NCBI GenBank assembly: GCA_018712865.1 | Contig: DVGH01000020.1 | Location: 1-64,000 of the forward strand | Direction of reading: 5' to 3' | From: Scatavimonas merdipullorum | GTDB lineage: Bacteria > Bacillota > Clostridia > Oscillospirales > Acutalibacteraceae | Length of the DNA stretch: 64,000 bases | Part shown: positions 8,397 through 15,888 of the stretch, one piece after another | Numbering within the stretch: position 1 is the first letter of the stretch | Layout: every line of letters starts with the position of its first letter | Position numbers and translations under genes: made by a program | Notes under the pieces: generated by a model | Told to the model about the DNA's origin: nothing | The model's database searches: none | Seen by the model: only the letters and a program-made list of their open reading frames with translations

Positions 8397-8432
8397 GAAA
8401 CAGCGTGTTTTGCGCGCTGTTTTCTTTTTTTT
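8397..8432 (+). terminator. Intrinsic terminator of mrp
   Basis: AAACAGCG (8398-8405) pairs with CGCTGTTT (8415-8422), followed by a run of T residues to 8432. Confidence 0.9.
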
Positions 8433-8452
8433 ATAAAAAAAACGGAAAAAAG

Positions 8453-8492
8453 AAAACAAATGTTTGATTTTTTAAAAAAGATATGGTATAAT
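8453..8492 (+). promoter_or_regulatory. lexA promoter with putative SOS box
   Basis: TTGATT (8464-8469) and TATAAT (8487-8492) are spaced by 17 bp. Overlapping the -35 is AAAACAAATGTTTG (8453-8466), which fits the Gram-positive LexA box pattern of AAC-N4-GTT with flanking symmetry (consensus CGAACNNNNGTTCG). This would give LexA autorepression. Confidence 0.65.
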
Positions 8493-8539
8493 TCGGTTGA
8501 AAAACATTTAAAAACACTGCCCAGTAAGGAGTTTTTACA

Positions 8540-9127
8540 ATGAAACAGCTTTCAAAAAGCCAGCAGAAAATACTCGACTATATACGCGAATGCGCACAGG
8601 AGGGGCTTTCCCCCTCTGTCAGGGAAATTTGCAGGGCGACCGGTTTAAAATCAACCTCGACCGTACACGCGCACCTGAACACCCTGCAGGAAAGAGGGCT
8701 GATCTCCCGTGAGGCAAAGCTGAACAGAACAATCCGTGTAAGCGGGGAAAAGACCGTGCCGGTTCCCGTGCTGGGAAGGGTAACCGCCGGCATGCCTGTT
8801 TTGGCCGTGGAGGAAATAGAGGGCTATGTGCCTGTAAGCGAAAGCGTGCGCCGCGGCAGGGAGCTGTTTGCCCTGCGTATAGACGGCGACAGTATGATCA
8901 ACGCGGGGATTCTCGACGGCGATATTGTGGTCGTATGTAAAACGCCTGTTGCAGAAAACGGGGAGATTGTCGTTGCCCTGATAGAAGACGAAGCAACGGT
9001 CAAACGCTTTTATCGGGAGGAAGGGCATATTCGCCTGCAGCCGGAAAACCCGGCTTACGACCCAATTATTGTGGACGAATGCATGCTGCTTGGAACGGTT
9101 GTTTCTGTTGTGCGGTATTACACTTGA
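8540..9127 (+). CDS. lexA: SOS response repressor LexA
   Basis: A 195-residue LexA. The N-terminal winged helix-turn-helix (LSPSVREICRATGLKSTSTVHAHL) binds SOS boxes. The C-terminal S24 self-cleavage domain shows the Ala83-Gly84 scissile bond in VTAGMP, catalytic Ser118 in IDGDSM and Lys155 in ATVKRF. RecA on single-stranded DNA triggers cleavage and induces DNA repair genes. An ATG with AGTAAGGAG upstream sets the start. It has its own promoter with a likely LexA box and is monocistronic. Confidence 0.96.
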   Translation: MKQLSKSQQKILDYIRECAQEGLSPSVREICRATGLKSTSTVHAHLNTLQERGLISREAKLNRTIRVSGEKTVPVPVLGRVTAGMPVLAVEEIEGYVPVSESVRRGRELFALRIDGDSMINAGILDGDIVVVCKTPVAENGEIVVALIEDEATVKRFYREEGHIRLQPENPAYDPIIVDECMLLGTVVSVVRYYT

Positions 9128-9292
9128 CCCGGTTTATTCACAGAACTTTCTTGATCTTTTAAAAGATTATTCATAACGTATTCACACTCTCATTTTATAA
9201 TAAAACCGTACTCAAAAGACGGAGCCGCAACCGTCAGAGTATAAATGTTCTACCCTCCTCAATGTACCCCTCAAACTTAAAAAAGGAAAAAC

Positions 9293-9329
9293 GAAAAGAC
9301 CCGGTCTTCCGCAAAGGCCGGGTCTTTTC
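9293..9329 (-). terminator. Convergent terminator between lexA and DUF554 gene
   Basis: GAAAAGACCCGG (9293-9304) and CCGGGTCTTTTC (9318-9329) form a 12-bp stem. On the minus strand a T-rich stretch follows it, ending the DUF554 transcript. On the plus strand TTTTCATTTT follows, so it may serve lexA as well. Confidence 0.85.
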
Positions 9330-9403
9330 ATTTTAAAAATACTTGCGTGCGTAGAAAGCCTGTATACCGCATTGCTGCAGAAGCATTTGTGCATTTTGGG
9401 CTT

Positions 9404-10120
9404 TTACTGTGCAAAGGCAGGCAGCATGTTGCCCAGCCATTGAAAAAGCGGGCACAAAAGGATGGGGAAAAAGATTGCGGGCACGTAATTCATGACCTTG
9501 AGCTTTGTGATCCCCAGCATATTCAGTGCAAGCCCAATAATAATAACGGAGCCCGCACAGGTCATTTCGTTGACGACCCACGTGCTTAAAAAAGGAGATA
9601 CCCATTGCGCTAAAAGCGTAATGCCCCCCTGGTAAACAAGTACAAACCCGGCGGAAAAAAGCACGCCTATGCCAAAGGAAGAGGAAAAGATAACAGCGGC
9701 AACAAAATCCAGCATAGATTTTGTAAATAGCATGCTGTGGTCGCCGGTCAGACCGCTTTGCAGGGAGCCGACAATTGTCATGGCGCCTACGCAGAACAGT
9801 AAACAGGCGCTTACAAAGCCCTGTGCAATTGTTTTGTTTTCACCGGGCCTTGCCATTTTGCGCTCAATCAGGCTGCCTAAATTATTTATACGCCTGTCCA
9901 GGTCTGCAAGCTGCCCTACCACCGTGCCCAGCACCATGGAAAGAATCAGCAAAAGCGTGTTTTCGCCCTCAAGCGCCCCCGTGATACCAATATATAAAGT
10001 ACAAAGACCCAGCGCCTTCATCAGGGCTTCCGCAAGCTTTTGCGGAAGCCCCTTTTTCAGCAGCAGGCCTATACAACCGCCAAGCAGGACCGCGGCGGTG
10101 TTTACAATGGTTCCCAGCAT
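9404..10120 (-). CDS. DUF554 (YdfK-like) membrane protein
   Basis: A 238-residue integral membrane protein with the DUF554 family pattern: the N-terminus MLGTIVNTAAVLLGGCIGLLLKKGLP, then a run of Gly-rich helices (CVGAMTIVGSLQSGLTGD, MLDFVAAVIFSSSFGIGVLFSA) and C-terminal NEMTCAGSVIIIGLALNMLGI. About six to seven membrane helices are visible. The family is widespread but its function is not established. The ribosome site CAGGAGGAGG precedes the start. It is divergent from the GntR/ABC module, and a TATAAT hexamer at 10156-10161 on the minus strand may be its -10. Confidence 0.88.
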   Translation of the reverse strand: MLGTIVNTAAVLLGGCIGLLLKKGLPQKLAEALMKALGLCTLYIGITGALEGENTLLLILSMVLGTVVGQLADLDRRINNLGSLIERKMARPGENKTIAQGFVSACLLFCVGAMTIVGSLQSGLTGDHSMLFTKSMLDFVAAVIFSSSFGIGVLFSAGFVLVYQGGITLLAQWVSPFLSTWVVNEMTCAGSVIIIGLALNMLGITKLKVMNYVPAIFFPILLCPLFQWLGNMLPAFAQ

Positions 10121-10211
10121 GGTTTACCTCCTCCTGCACGTTTTCGCTGCATAAAATTATATACCCTGGTAAAAGTGGTATTTTTTGCATATGGAAAAAA
10201 AGAAAAAAGTC

Positions 10212-10251
10212 TTGACACAAGTGTAATATTGTATATAATGGATATATACAA
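10212..10251 (+). promoter_or_regulatory. Promoter and YtrA-type operator of the GntR/ABC module
   Basis: TTGACA (10212-10217) and TATAAT (10234-10239) are 16 bp apart. A perfect inverted repeat TTGTATAT-N7-ATATACAA (10229-10251) overlaps the -10. Its position predicts that the GntR regulator encoded directly downstream represses its own operon. Confidence 0.8.
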
Positions 10252-10272
10252 TATACTGTATGGAGGTTGCTC

Positions 10273-10650
10273 ATGAATATTCTGATCCGTAATACGTCTT
10301 CCACGCCGATCTATGAGCAGATTGTGTCGCAGATCAAAGCGATGATTATCAGCGGTGCTTTGCAGGAAGGCGACGCGCTTCCCTCCATGCGGCTGCTGGC
10401 AAAGGAGCTGCGCATCAGCGTTATTACAACAAAGCGTGCGTATGAGGAGCTGGAGCGCGACGGTTTTATTTTTTCTGTAACGGGTAAGGGAAGCTTTGTA
10501 GCGGAAAAAAATACGGAGCTGATCCGGGAACAGCACTTAAAAGAGATGGAAGCGCACCTGCAGGCTGTTGTAGAGCTTGCAACGCGGTGCGGCCTGTCTT
10601 TAGAAGAGCTGCAGTCCATGCTTGCTTTGTTTTACAGCGGAAAAGATTGA
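10273..10650 (+). CDS. GntR-family (YtrA-type) transcriptional regulator
   Basis: A 125-residue regulator. The N-terminal winged helix-turn-helix has the GntR signature TPIYEQIVSQIKAMIISGALQEGDALPSMRLLAKELRIS followed by TTKRAYEELERDGFI and GKGSFVA. The short C-terminal helical extension (about 50 residues) is typical of the YtrA subfamily, which usually controls ABC transporters encoded in the same operon, as here. ATG 10273 lies 6 bp after GGAGG; an in-frame TTG at 10267 overlaps that site. It is probably an autorepressor through the palindrome over its -10. The ligand is unknown. Confidence 0.9.
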   Translation: MNILIRNTSSTPIYEQIVSQIKAMIISGALQEGDALPSMRLLAKELRISVITTKRAYEELERDGFIFSVTGKGSFVAEKNTELIREQHLKEMEAHLQAVVELATRCGLSLEELQSMLALFYSGKD

Positions 10651-10673
10651 TTAAGCGGAAAAGAGAGGGTTTT

Positions 10674-11522
10674 ATGGATTATGCAGTAAATTTGCGCAGT
10701 GTTACAAAAAAATATACCGGCTTTACGCTGGACAATATCAATCTTTCGATCCCCACAGGGACGGTCATGGGGTTGATTGGCGAAAACGGGGCAGGAAAAA
10801 GCACAACGCTCCGCTTAATGCTTGGCCTTATAAGGCCGGACAGCGGCAGCGTTACCCTGCTGGGAAAGGACAGCGCCCAGCTGGACAGCCAGATAAAGGA
10901 GCAGCTTGGCGTTGTAATGGATGAAACCTGTTTCCCGGAAGGGCTTGCAGCCGGGGATATCAACAAAATTTTGCGAAGTATTTATAAAACGTGGGACGAG
11001 GAAAAATTTTTTTCCTACCTCAAGCAGTTTTCCCTACCGGAAAAAAGGATGGTCAAGGCGTACTCCAGAGGGATGAAAATGAAGCTGTCTATTGCTGTGG
11101 CGCTTTCGCATCAAACAAAGCTTTTAATTCTGGACGAAGCGACCGCAGGGCTGGACCCTGTTGTGCGCGATGAAATACTGGAGGTTTTTATGACGTTTAT
11201 GCAGGATGAAACGCATACGATCGTCATGTCTTCCCATATTGTCAGCGACCTTGAAAGGGTGTGCGACTATATTGCGTTTTTGCATAAAGGAAAGCTTGTT
11301 TTTGCAGATGAAAAGGACGTTCTGCTGGACCGGTATGCCATTTTAAAATGCCCGTTGGAAGAGCTTTTGAAGGTGGACCAGCGCGCCGTAATCGGCCGGA
11401 GGCTGAGTATGTTTGGCGCCGAGGCGCTTGTGGAAAAGAGGAAAATGCCCAGGGATTGTATTCTGGATAAAGCAGGTATAGAAGAGATTATGCGTTTTTA
11501 CAGTAAGGAGGAAAAGGCATGA
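10674..11522 (+). CDS. ABC transporter ATP-binding protein (YtrB-like)
   Basis: A 282-residue ATPase with Walker A GENGAGKST, the signature-like YSRGMKMKLSIAVALS, and Walker B LLILDEATAGLDP. The signature lacks the usual LSGGQ and instead reads YSRGM, common in ABC-2 type exporters. The C-terminal ~80 residues, after the H-loop SSHIVSDLERVCD, are a variable regulatory extension. It is co-transcribed with the GntR gene and overlaps the permease gene by 4 bp (ATGA). The substrate is unknown; related modules respond to cell-wall-active compounds, which is only an inference here. Confidence 0.9.
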   Translation: MDYAVNLRSVTKKYTGFTLDNINLSIPTGTVMGLIGENGAGKSTTLRLMLGLIRPDSGSVTLLGKDSAQLDSQIKEQLGVVMDETCFPEGLAAGDINKILRSIYKTWDEEKFFSYLKQFSLPEKRMVKAYSRGMKMKLSIAVALSHQTKLLILDEATAGLDPVVRDEILEVFMTFMQDETHTIVMSSHIVSDLERVCDYIAFLHKGKLVFADEKDVLLDRYAILKCPLEELLKVDQRAVIGRRLSMFGAEALVEKRKMPRDCILDKAGIEEIMRFYSKEEKA

Positions 11523-12190
11523 AGGGGCTGATCCTGAAGGATCTTTTCAATTTAAAAAAGCAGGCAAGGTTTTATATTGCAATCCCTTTGTTTATGGCTG
11601 TGTTGTCTGCTTTTTCATCCGGCAGTATGCAGATGTTTGCAATTGCTTATTGTCTGTTGTTTTCCATTATGCTGCCAATAACGACGCTTAGCCTGGATGA
11701 ACGTGCAAATTGGGACCCGTACGCGCTTTGCATGCCGGTTTCGCGGCGCAGTGTTGTGCTGAGCAAATACCTGCTGGGGCTGCTTTTTATTCTGGCGAGC
11801 GCTTTACTTTGTTTTTTAGCTGCCTGGCTTCGCGGTGCAGCTGCGGGATTTGCAGCCTTTGATGTGCAGAAGATGCTGTTTTCAATTGTCTGGATGACGG
11901 TGGGTGCCTGTGTTTTGTTTGCGGTTTTTATGCCCATCATGTTCCGGATCGGTACGGAAAAGGGCCGAATTGTTATGATCGGCGTCATCGTGGTGCCGGT
12001 GCTGCTGTTGAGCCTGCTTTCTTCAACGGAATTTTTTTCGGCAATGGGTGGCAATACGATAGAGCAGGCGCTGGCGGCATTTTTTACAGGGAACGCGGCG
12101 TTTCCGTTTGTTGCCGCCGGGGTGGCGATTGTTCTGCTTGTGGCGTCGGTGCTTTTATCGGTAGCGGTTTATAGTAAAAAAGAATTTTAA
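11519..12190 (+). CDS. ABC-2 type transporter permease
   Basis: A 223-residue protein with about six membrane helices and no ATP-binding motif. The N-terminus MKGLILKDLFNLKKQARFYI and the motif LSLDERANWDPYALCMPVSRRSVVLSKYLLGL are typical of ABC-2 permeases that pair with YtrB-like ATPases. It starts within the last codons of the ATPase gene, so translation is coupled. It presumably forms a homodimeric channel with two ATPase subunits. The substrate is not evident. Confidence 0.88.
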   Translation: MKGLILKDLFNLKKQARFYIAIPLFMAVLSAFSSGSMQMFAIAYCLLFSIMLPITTLSLDERANWDPYALCMPVSRRSVVLSKYLLGLLFILASALLCFLAAWLRGAAAGFAAFDVQKMLFSIVWMTVGACVLFAVFMPIMFRIGTEKGRIVMIGVIVVPVLLLSLLSSTEFFSAMGGNTIEQALAAFFTGNAAFPFVAAGVAIVLLVASVLLSVAVYSKKEF

Positions 12191-12203
12191 TTGTGCTGAA
12201 AGG

Positions 12204-12239
12204 AACGCTGGCAGTGTCAAAACAGGTGCTGCCAGCGTT
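12204..12239 (+). terminator. 11-bp stem-loop after the ABC module
   Basis: AACGCTGGCAG (12204-12214) pairs perfectly with CTGCCAGCGTT (12229-12239). No T-run follows on the plus strand, and only a weak TTCCTTT on the minus strand. It may end the ABC module, or end a minus-strand RNA coming from the right. Confidence 0.5.
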
Positions 12240-12762
12240 AGCTATGGGTAAAAAAACAAATGGAAAGAACGTCTTGGCTTAATAAAGCTGTAACAATATG
12301 TACGCAACATTTGCAAATTGAGCCGTTTTTCATTTGTTCAAACGATGCCCGGCAATTGCGGAGAATGCGGTACACCGCGCCCGCGGCTTGCCTGTGCCGC
12401 ACAGCCTTTTTGGGTCTGCTGTGCTGGCCCCGGACCAGTTACCGCCGTATCGTCCGAACAGATCGCCGCTTCTTTAAACCGTTTTCTGCCTTTATTGTCA
12501 AGGCAAGCTGCTGCTTTCCCCTCCCTTTGTCATGAAAACTTCTCTTCTTAATATGACAAATGATGAACACTTCCCAAAGCGCAAAAAAAGCAGCGCATGC
12601 CCGACGAAAGGCTTGAAGGCTGCCAGGCGGCAAGGCTGGGAATCTTCCGCACGCTTCAGGTTGTTTCCGTTCTTTCTCCACACTTCATCTTTGTCTTTTT
12701 CCGCCTCGTTCTCCAATAAAAAAACAAACACAACCGCGTTGTTTTCCAAACGGGAGGAGTCC
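12240..12762. other. Gene-free stretch upstream of asnB
   Basis: About 520 bp without a convincing gene. Short reading frames exist on both strands, but none has a good ribosome site, a familiar motif or protein-like composition. Visible structure includes a stem GCACAGC-N12-GCTGTGC near 12400-12425. On the minus strand, TTGACA (12496-12501) and TTTAAA (12473-12478) are spaced 17 bp. These could make a minus-strand RNA running toward the stem-loop at 12204-12239. I could not match it to a T-box, 6S RNA, SRP RNA or other known RNA. Confidence 0.4.
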
Positions 12763-12791
12763 TTGCAAGGGAAGAGCAATTGTGGTAAAAT
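12763..12791 (+). promoter_or_regulatory. asnB promoter
   Basis: TTGCAA (12763-12768) and TAAAAT (12786-12791) are separated by 17 bp, about 40 bp upstream of the asnB start. Confidence 0.75.
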
Positions 12792-12829
12792 CATAAATAT
12801 TTGAAGGGATTTATAAGGAGCGATTTGCT

Positions 12830-14659
12830 ATGTGTGGGATCTGCGGTTTTACAGGACAGATCATTGACAGGGATCAGACAATTCAAAATATGACGGAGGT
12901 CATTACCCACAGAGGGCCGGACGACAGCGGCTTTTACAAGGATGACTTTATATCCATGGGCTTCCGCCGCCTGAGTATTATAGACCTGGGCGCGGGACAT
13001 CAGCCAATTTTTAACGAGGACAAAACTCTGGTAATCAATTTCAACGGCGAAATCTATAATTATCAGGAGATCCGAAAGGAACTGCTGCAGCTGGGGCACG
13101 CCTTTACCACGCAGTCGGATACGGAGGTCATCCTGCACGGCTTTGAGCAATGGGGAGAAAAAATCCTGGACAAACTCAGGGGCATGTTTGGGTTTGCCAT
13201 TTATAATACGAAAGACCATTCTGTATTTCTTGCGCGCGATTTCTTTGGCATCAAGCCGATGCATTACACACAGGTTGGGCAGAGCTTTCTTTACGCGTCG
13301 GAAATTAAATCGATTTTGCAGTTTCCGGGCTTTGAAAAAAAATTTAACTATAAAACGCTTGACCGTTATCTTTCTTTCCAGTATGCGGTGCCGCCAGAAA
13401 CCTTTTTTGAAGGGGTGTACTGCCTTTTACCGGGCCATTACCTGTGGTATAGGGACGGAAAGGTAGAAATTACGCGCTATTGGGAGGCAAAATTCAACCC
13501 GGATGATACTATGACGGAGCAGCAGGCAATTGACAAAATTGAGCAGGTTTTTGAAAATTCTGTTAATGCACATAAGATCAGCGACGTGGAGGTTGGCTGC
13601 TTTTTATCAAGCGGAGTGGATTCCAGCTATGTTTCTACATATTTTGCAGACCAGAAGACCTTTACCGTTGGTTTTGATTTTGGGGAACGGTACAATGAGA
13701 TCAGCTGGGCCAAGCGCCTGTCAGAAAAAATTGGCGTAGACCATCACACAAAGCTTATTAAATCGGAGGAGTTTTGGGGCAGCATAGAAAAGGTGCAGTA
13801 TCATATGGACCAGCCGCTTGCAGACCCGTCATGCATTGCGCTGTATTTTGTGTCCAAGCTTGCAAGCGAATCGGTCAAGGTGGTTTTGTCCGGCGAAGGG
13901 GCGGACGAGCTGTTTGGCGGATACACCGTGTACAACGAACCGCGCGTTTTTAAATGGTACCAAAGGCTGTTGCCGTACCGGTTTCGGATGTTTTTGTACC
14001 GCCAGGCGAAAAAGCTGCCGGATATCAAGGGCAGAGGCTTTCTTATGCGCGGCGCCCGCCCGATTGAAGAAAAGTTTATCGGCAATGCTTTTATGTATGA
14101 CGCCGACGATAAACGGCGCATTTTAAAAGACCCCTCTATTGTTACGCGCCCGCAGGATTTGTGCAAAAAATACTATGACCGCGTGAAGGATTATGATGAA
14201 GTAACAAAAATGCAGTATCTGGACATCAACCTGTGGATGGTTGGGGATATTCTTTTAAAGGCCGACCGGATGAGCATGGCAAATTCTCTGGAGCTGCGCG
14301 TCCCGTTTTTGGACAAAGAGGTATTTAAGGTCGCAGCTTCGCTTCCCACAAAGCTGCGCGTCAACAGGAAGAACACAAAATACGCCATGCGGCAGGCCGC
14401 CTTGCGCCATCTTCCACCGGAAACAGCGCAGAAGGAAAAGCTGGGCTTTCCTGTTCCGACCAGGGTCTGGCTGCGGGACGAAAAATATTATAACGTGGTA
14501 AAAGAAATGTTTTGCTCAGAAACAGCAAAGAAGTTTTTTAACAGCGACGTCCTGGTTGAATTTCTGGATGAGCATTACACCGGAAAAGAAGACAACAGCC
14601 GCAAGGTATGGACCATCTATATTTTTCTGGTTTGGTACAATATTTATTTTAAGGATTAA
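12830..14659 (+). CDS. asnB: Asparagine synthase (glutamine-hydrolysing)
   Basis: A 609-residue class II glutamine amidotransferase. Processing of the initiator Met exposes Cys2 (MCGICGF) as the N-terminal nucleophile that releases ammonia from glutamine. HRGPDDSG, RRLSIIDL and NFNGEIYN are the Ntn-hydrolase motifs. The C-terminal synthetase domain has the ATP pyrophosphatase loop FLSSGVDSSYV and LSGEGADELFGGY. The enzyme makes Asn from Asp with ATP. The length and layout resemble Bacillus AsnO/AsnB; some relatives act on peptidoglycan or antibiotic substrates, which cannot be excluded. It has its own promoter, AAGGAG ribosome site and terminator. Confidence 0.92.
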   Translation: MCGICGFTGQIIDRDQTIQNMTEVITHRGPDDSGFYKDDFISMGFRRLSIIDLGAGHQPIFNEDKTLVINFNGEIYNYQEIRKELLQLGHAFTTQSDTEVILHGFEQWGEKILDKLRGMFGFAIYNTKDHSVFLARDFFGIKPMHYTQVGQSFLYASEIKSILQFPGFEKKFNYKTLDRYLSFQYAVPPETFFEGVYCLLPGHYLWYRDGKVEITRYWEAKFNPDDTMTEQQAIDKIEQVFENSVNAHKISDVEVGCFLSSGVDSSYVSTYFADQKTFTVGFDFGERYNEISWAKRLSEKIGVDHHTKLIKSEEFWGSIEKVQYHMDQPLADPSCIALYFVSKLASESVKVVLSGEGADELFGGYTVYNEPRVFKWYQRLLPYRFRMFLYRQAKKLPDIKGRGFLMRGARPIEEKFIGNAFMYDADDKRRILKDPSIVTRPQDLCKKYYDRVKDYDEVTKMQYLDINLWMVGDILLKADRMSMANSLELRVPFLDKEVFKVAASLPTKLRVNRKNTKYAMRQAALRHLPPETAQKEKLGFPVPTRVWLRDEKYYNVVKEMFCSETAKKFFNSDVLVEFLDEHYTGKEDNSRKVWTIYIFLVWYNIYFKD

Positions 14660-14664
14660 AAAAA

Positions 14665-14698
14665 GAACTGTAAGCCGAGCGCTTACAGTTCATTTTTT
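14665..14698 (+). terminator. Intrinsic terminator of asnB
   Basis: GAACTGTAAGC (14665-14675) pairs with GCTTACAGTTC (14681-14691) over a 5-base loop, followed by ATTTTTT. Confidence 0.95.
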
Positions 14699-14727
14699 AG
14701 GAAGAGTCCAAAAATATTAGTACACAG

Positions 14728-14766
14728 ACAAAATATCTGTTATGGCATATTTTGTGTTATTTTTTT
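14728..14766 (+). terminator. Second terminator-like hairpin
   Basis: ACAAAATAT (14728-14736) and ATATTTTGT (14747-14755) form a 9-bp AT-rich stem, followed by GTTATTTTTTT. No gene starts between it and the asnB terminator, so it may be a back-up terminator. Confidence 0.45.
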
Positions 14767-14831
14767 GGAATTCTATAATAAGAATACCATATATATACTG
14801 CACCTGCAATAACAGATAGATTACAATTTCG

Positions 14832-14860
14832 TTGCATACTTGTTACTTCCTTGGTATAAT
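14832..14860 (+). promoter_or_regulatory. Orphan plus-strand promoter facing the M14 peptidase gene
   Basis: TTGCAT (14832-14837) and TATAAT (14855-14860) are separated by exactly 17 bp. Transcription would start near 14867 and run into the 3' end of the minus-strand peptidase gene. No plus-strand gene follows for about 1 kb, so any product would be antisense RNA. Confidence 0.5.
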
Positions 14861-14889
14861 AAGCATAAAAGAGGCTATATACAGACCGG

Positions 14890-15798
14890 TTATAAAATCA
14901 GACACAGGGTCAGCATTTCTTCCAGCTGGTGGTAAATAGCATGGAGGTCTTCGACCGGTAAAGGGTTTTTGCCTTTCCCTATTTCTACCGTAAAGCCTGG
15001 ACGGCCAAATTGCGTGATAAACCAGTCTTTAAATCCGCCGCCAACGGCAAGGCCTTCCGGCGCGGACATGGTATAACCGCTGGTTTGCGCCAGAACGGTG
15101 GCCATAAGCCGTGATTGTTCCGGGGTGTTGTCCCCAAAGTGCCAATAAATTTCTTCGCCCTGGCTGTGGAACGCGGTAGCATGACGTATATGGTGGCGTT
15201 TACAAAAATGGGTAAGCGCCTGTGTTTCCGGCTCGCTTTCCGGGTATGGACCGCCAAAGCGTGTAGCGGCAGGGCCGATAATCCCCGCGTTTTGCTCGGC
15301 TTCGTGCAGGGATTGCCAACCGGCGTCAAAATTATGGTTGATGTCTACGCCCGCCGCATTTGCCTGCCAGCGCTCTGTTTTCCCTTTGGACACGGCAGAC
15401 ACAAGATCGGCGTATCTCCCGGCGCTTTCGGCACCGTGCAGGGCAATTTCTACGCCGTCTGGATTGACGCACGGTACAACGGCAAGTCCCCGGCGGTTTA
15501 AAAACCGGCCGATCCGGATTTCTGCAACGCTGCCGCCTGTCTGCGCTGCGCTGCAGATTTCGTCCAGAAAGCGATAGAGCAAAAGGCTTGTAAGCCATTC
15601 CATACCGTGAAAGGCGCCGCAGTATAGAACCTGCTCGGCTTCATTTCCCAATGAGAGCGCTTCAATCGCCCTGCCGCATCTGCTGTGCCCAATGGAAATG
15701 CGCTTTAAAAAAGGGTACTTTCTTGACAATATATGGGAAAGGGAAGACCGTTCCCTTTCGTCTGCAGGTGCTTGCCCGCAGTTGACTGTGTGGTGCAT
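14890..15798 (-). CDS. M14-family zinc carboxypeptidase, gamma-D-Glu-DAP endopeptidase-like
   Basis: A 302-residue metallopeptidase. The zinc motif HXXE is His64-Gly-Met-Glu67 (GAFHGMEWL), the third ligand is His211 in TAFHSQGEEIYW, and the catalytic glutamate is Glu272 in FTVEIGKG. NPDGVE and GVDINHNFDAGW match the NPDG/DxNRNF signatures of the family. It resembles the cytoplasmic peptidoglycan-recycling enzymes of Bacillus (YqgT type), cutting gamma-D-Glu-diaminopimelate links. No signal peptide is present, which fits a cytoplasmic role. It is divergent from nudF. The substrate is inferred, not shown. Confidence 0.88.
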   Translation of the reverse strand: MHHTVNCGQAPADERERSSLSHILSRKYPFLKRISIGHSRCGRAIEALSLGNEAEQVLYCGAFHGMEWLTSLLLYRFLDEICSAAQTGGSVAEIRIGRFLNRRGLAVVPCVNPDGVEIALHGAESAGRYADLVSAVSKGKTERWQANAAGVDINHNFDAGWQSLHEAEQNAGIIGPAATRFGGPYPESEPETQALTHFCKRHHIRHATAFHSQGEEIYWHFGDNTPEQSRLMATVLAQTSGYTMSAPEGLAVGGGFKDWFITQFGRPGFTVEIGKGKNPLPVEDLHAIYHQLEEMLTLCLIL

Positions 15799-15811
15799 TC
15801 TATCCCGCCTT

Positions 15812-15840
15812 TTGATTTTTTAATAAACGATGTATATATA
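15812..15840 (+). promoter_or_regulatory. Probable nudF promoter
   Basis: TTGATT (15812-15817) and TATATA (15835-15840) are separated by 17 bp in the divergent region between the M14 peptidase gene and nudF. Confidence 0.5.
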
Positions 15841-15857
15841 CCATATGAAGAGAAACG

Positions 15858-15872
15858 GCGGTTTAAAACCGC
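15858..15872 (+). promoter_or_regulatory. Palindrome in the nudF leader
   Basis: GCGGTTT-A-AAACCGC is a perfect 7-bp inverted repeat directly before the GGGAGG ribosome site. It could be an operator for the divergent pair or an mRNA hairpin affecting translation. Confidence 0.4.
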
Positions 15873-15888
15873 GGGAGGCAGATTTTTT

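Noticed and set aside
12260..12804. Several 60-98 codon reading frames on both strands before asnB
   Set aside because: No ribosome site, no familiar motif, odd amino-acid composition; they overlap one another and look like chance open frames.
12240..12830. Possible T-box riboswitch upstream of asnB (GCGGTACACCGCG near 12370)
   Set aside because: The string only loosely resembles the T-box core, no following terminator with a T-run is present, and no specifier stem could be recognised.
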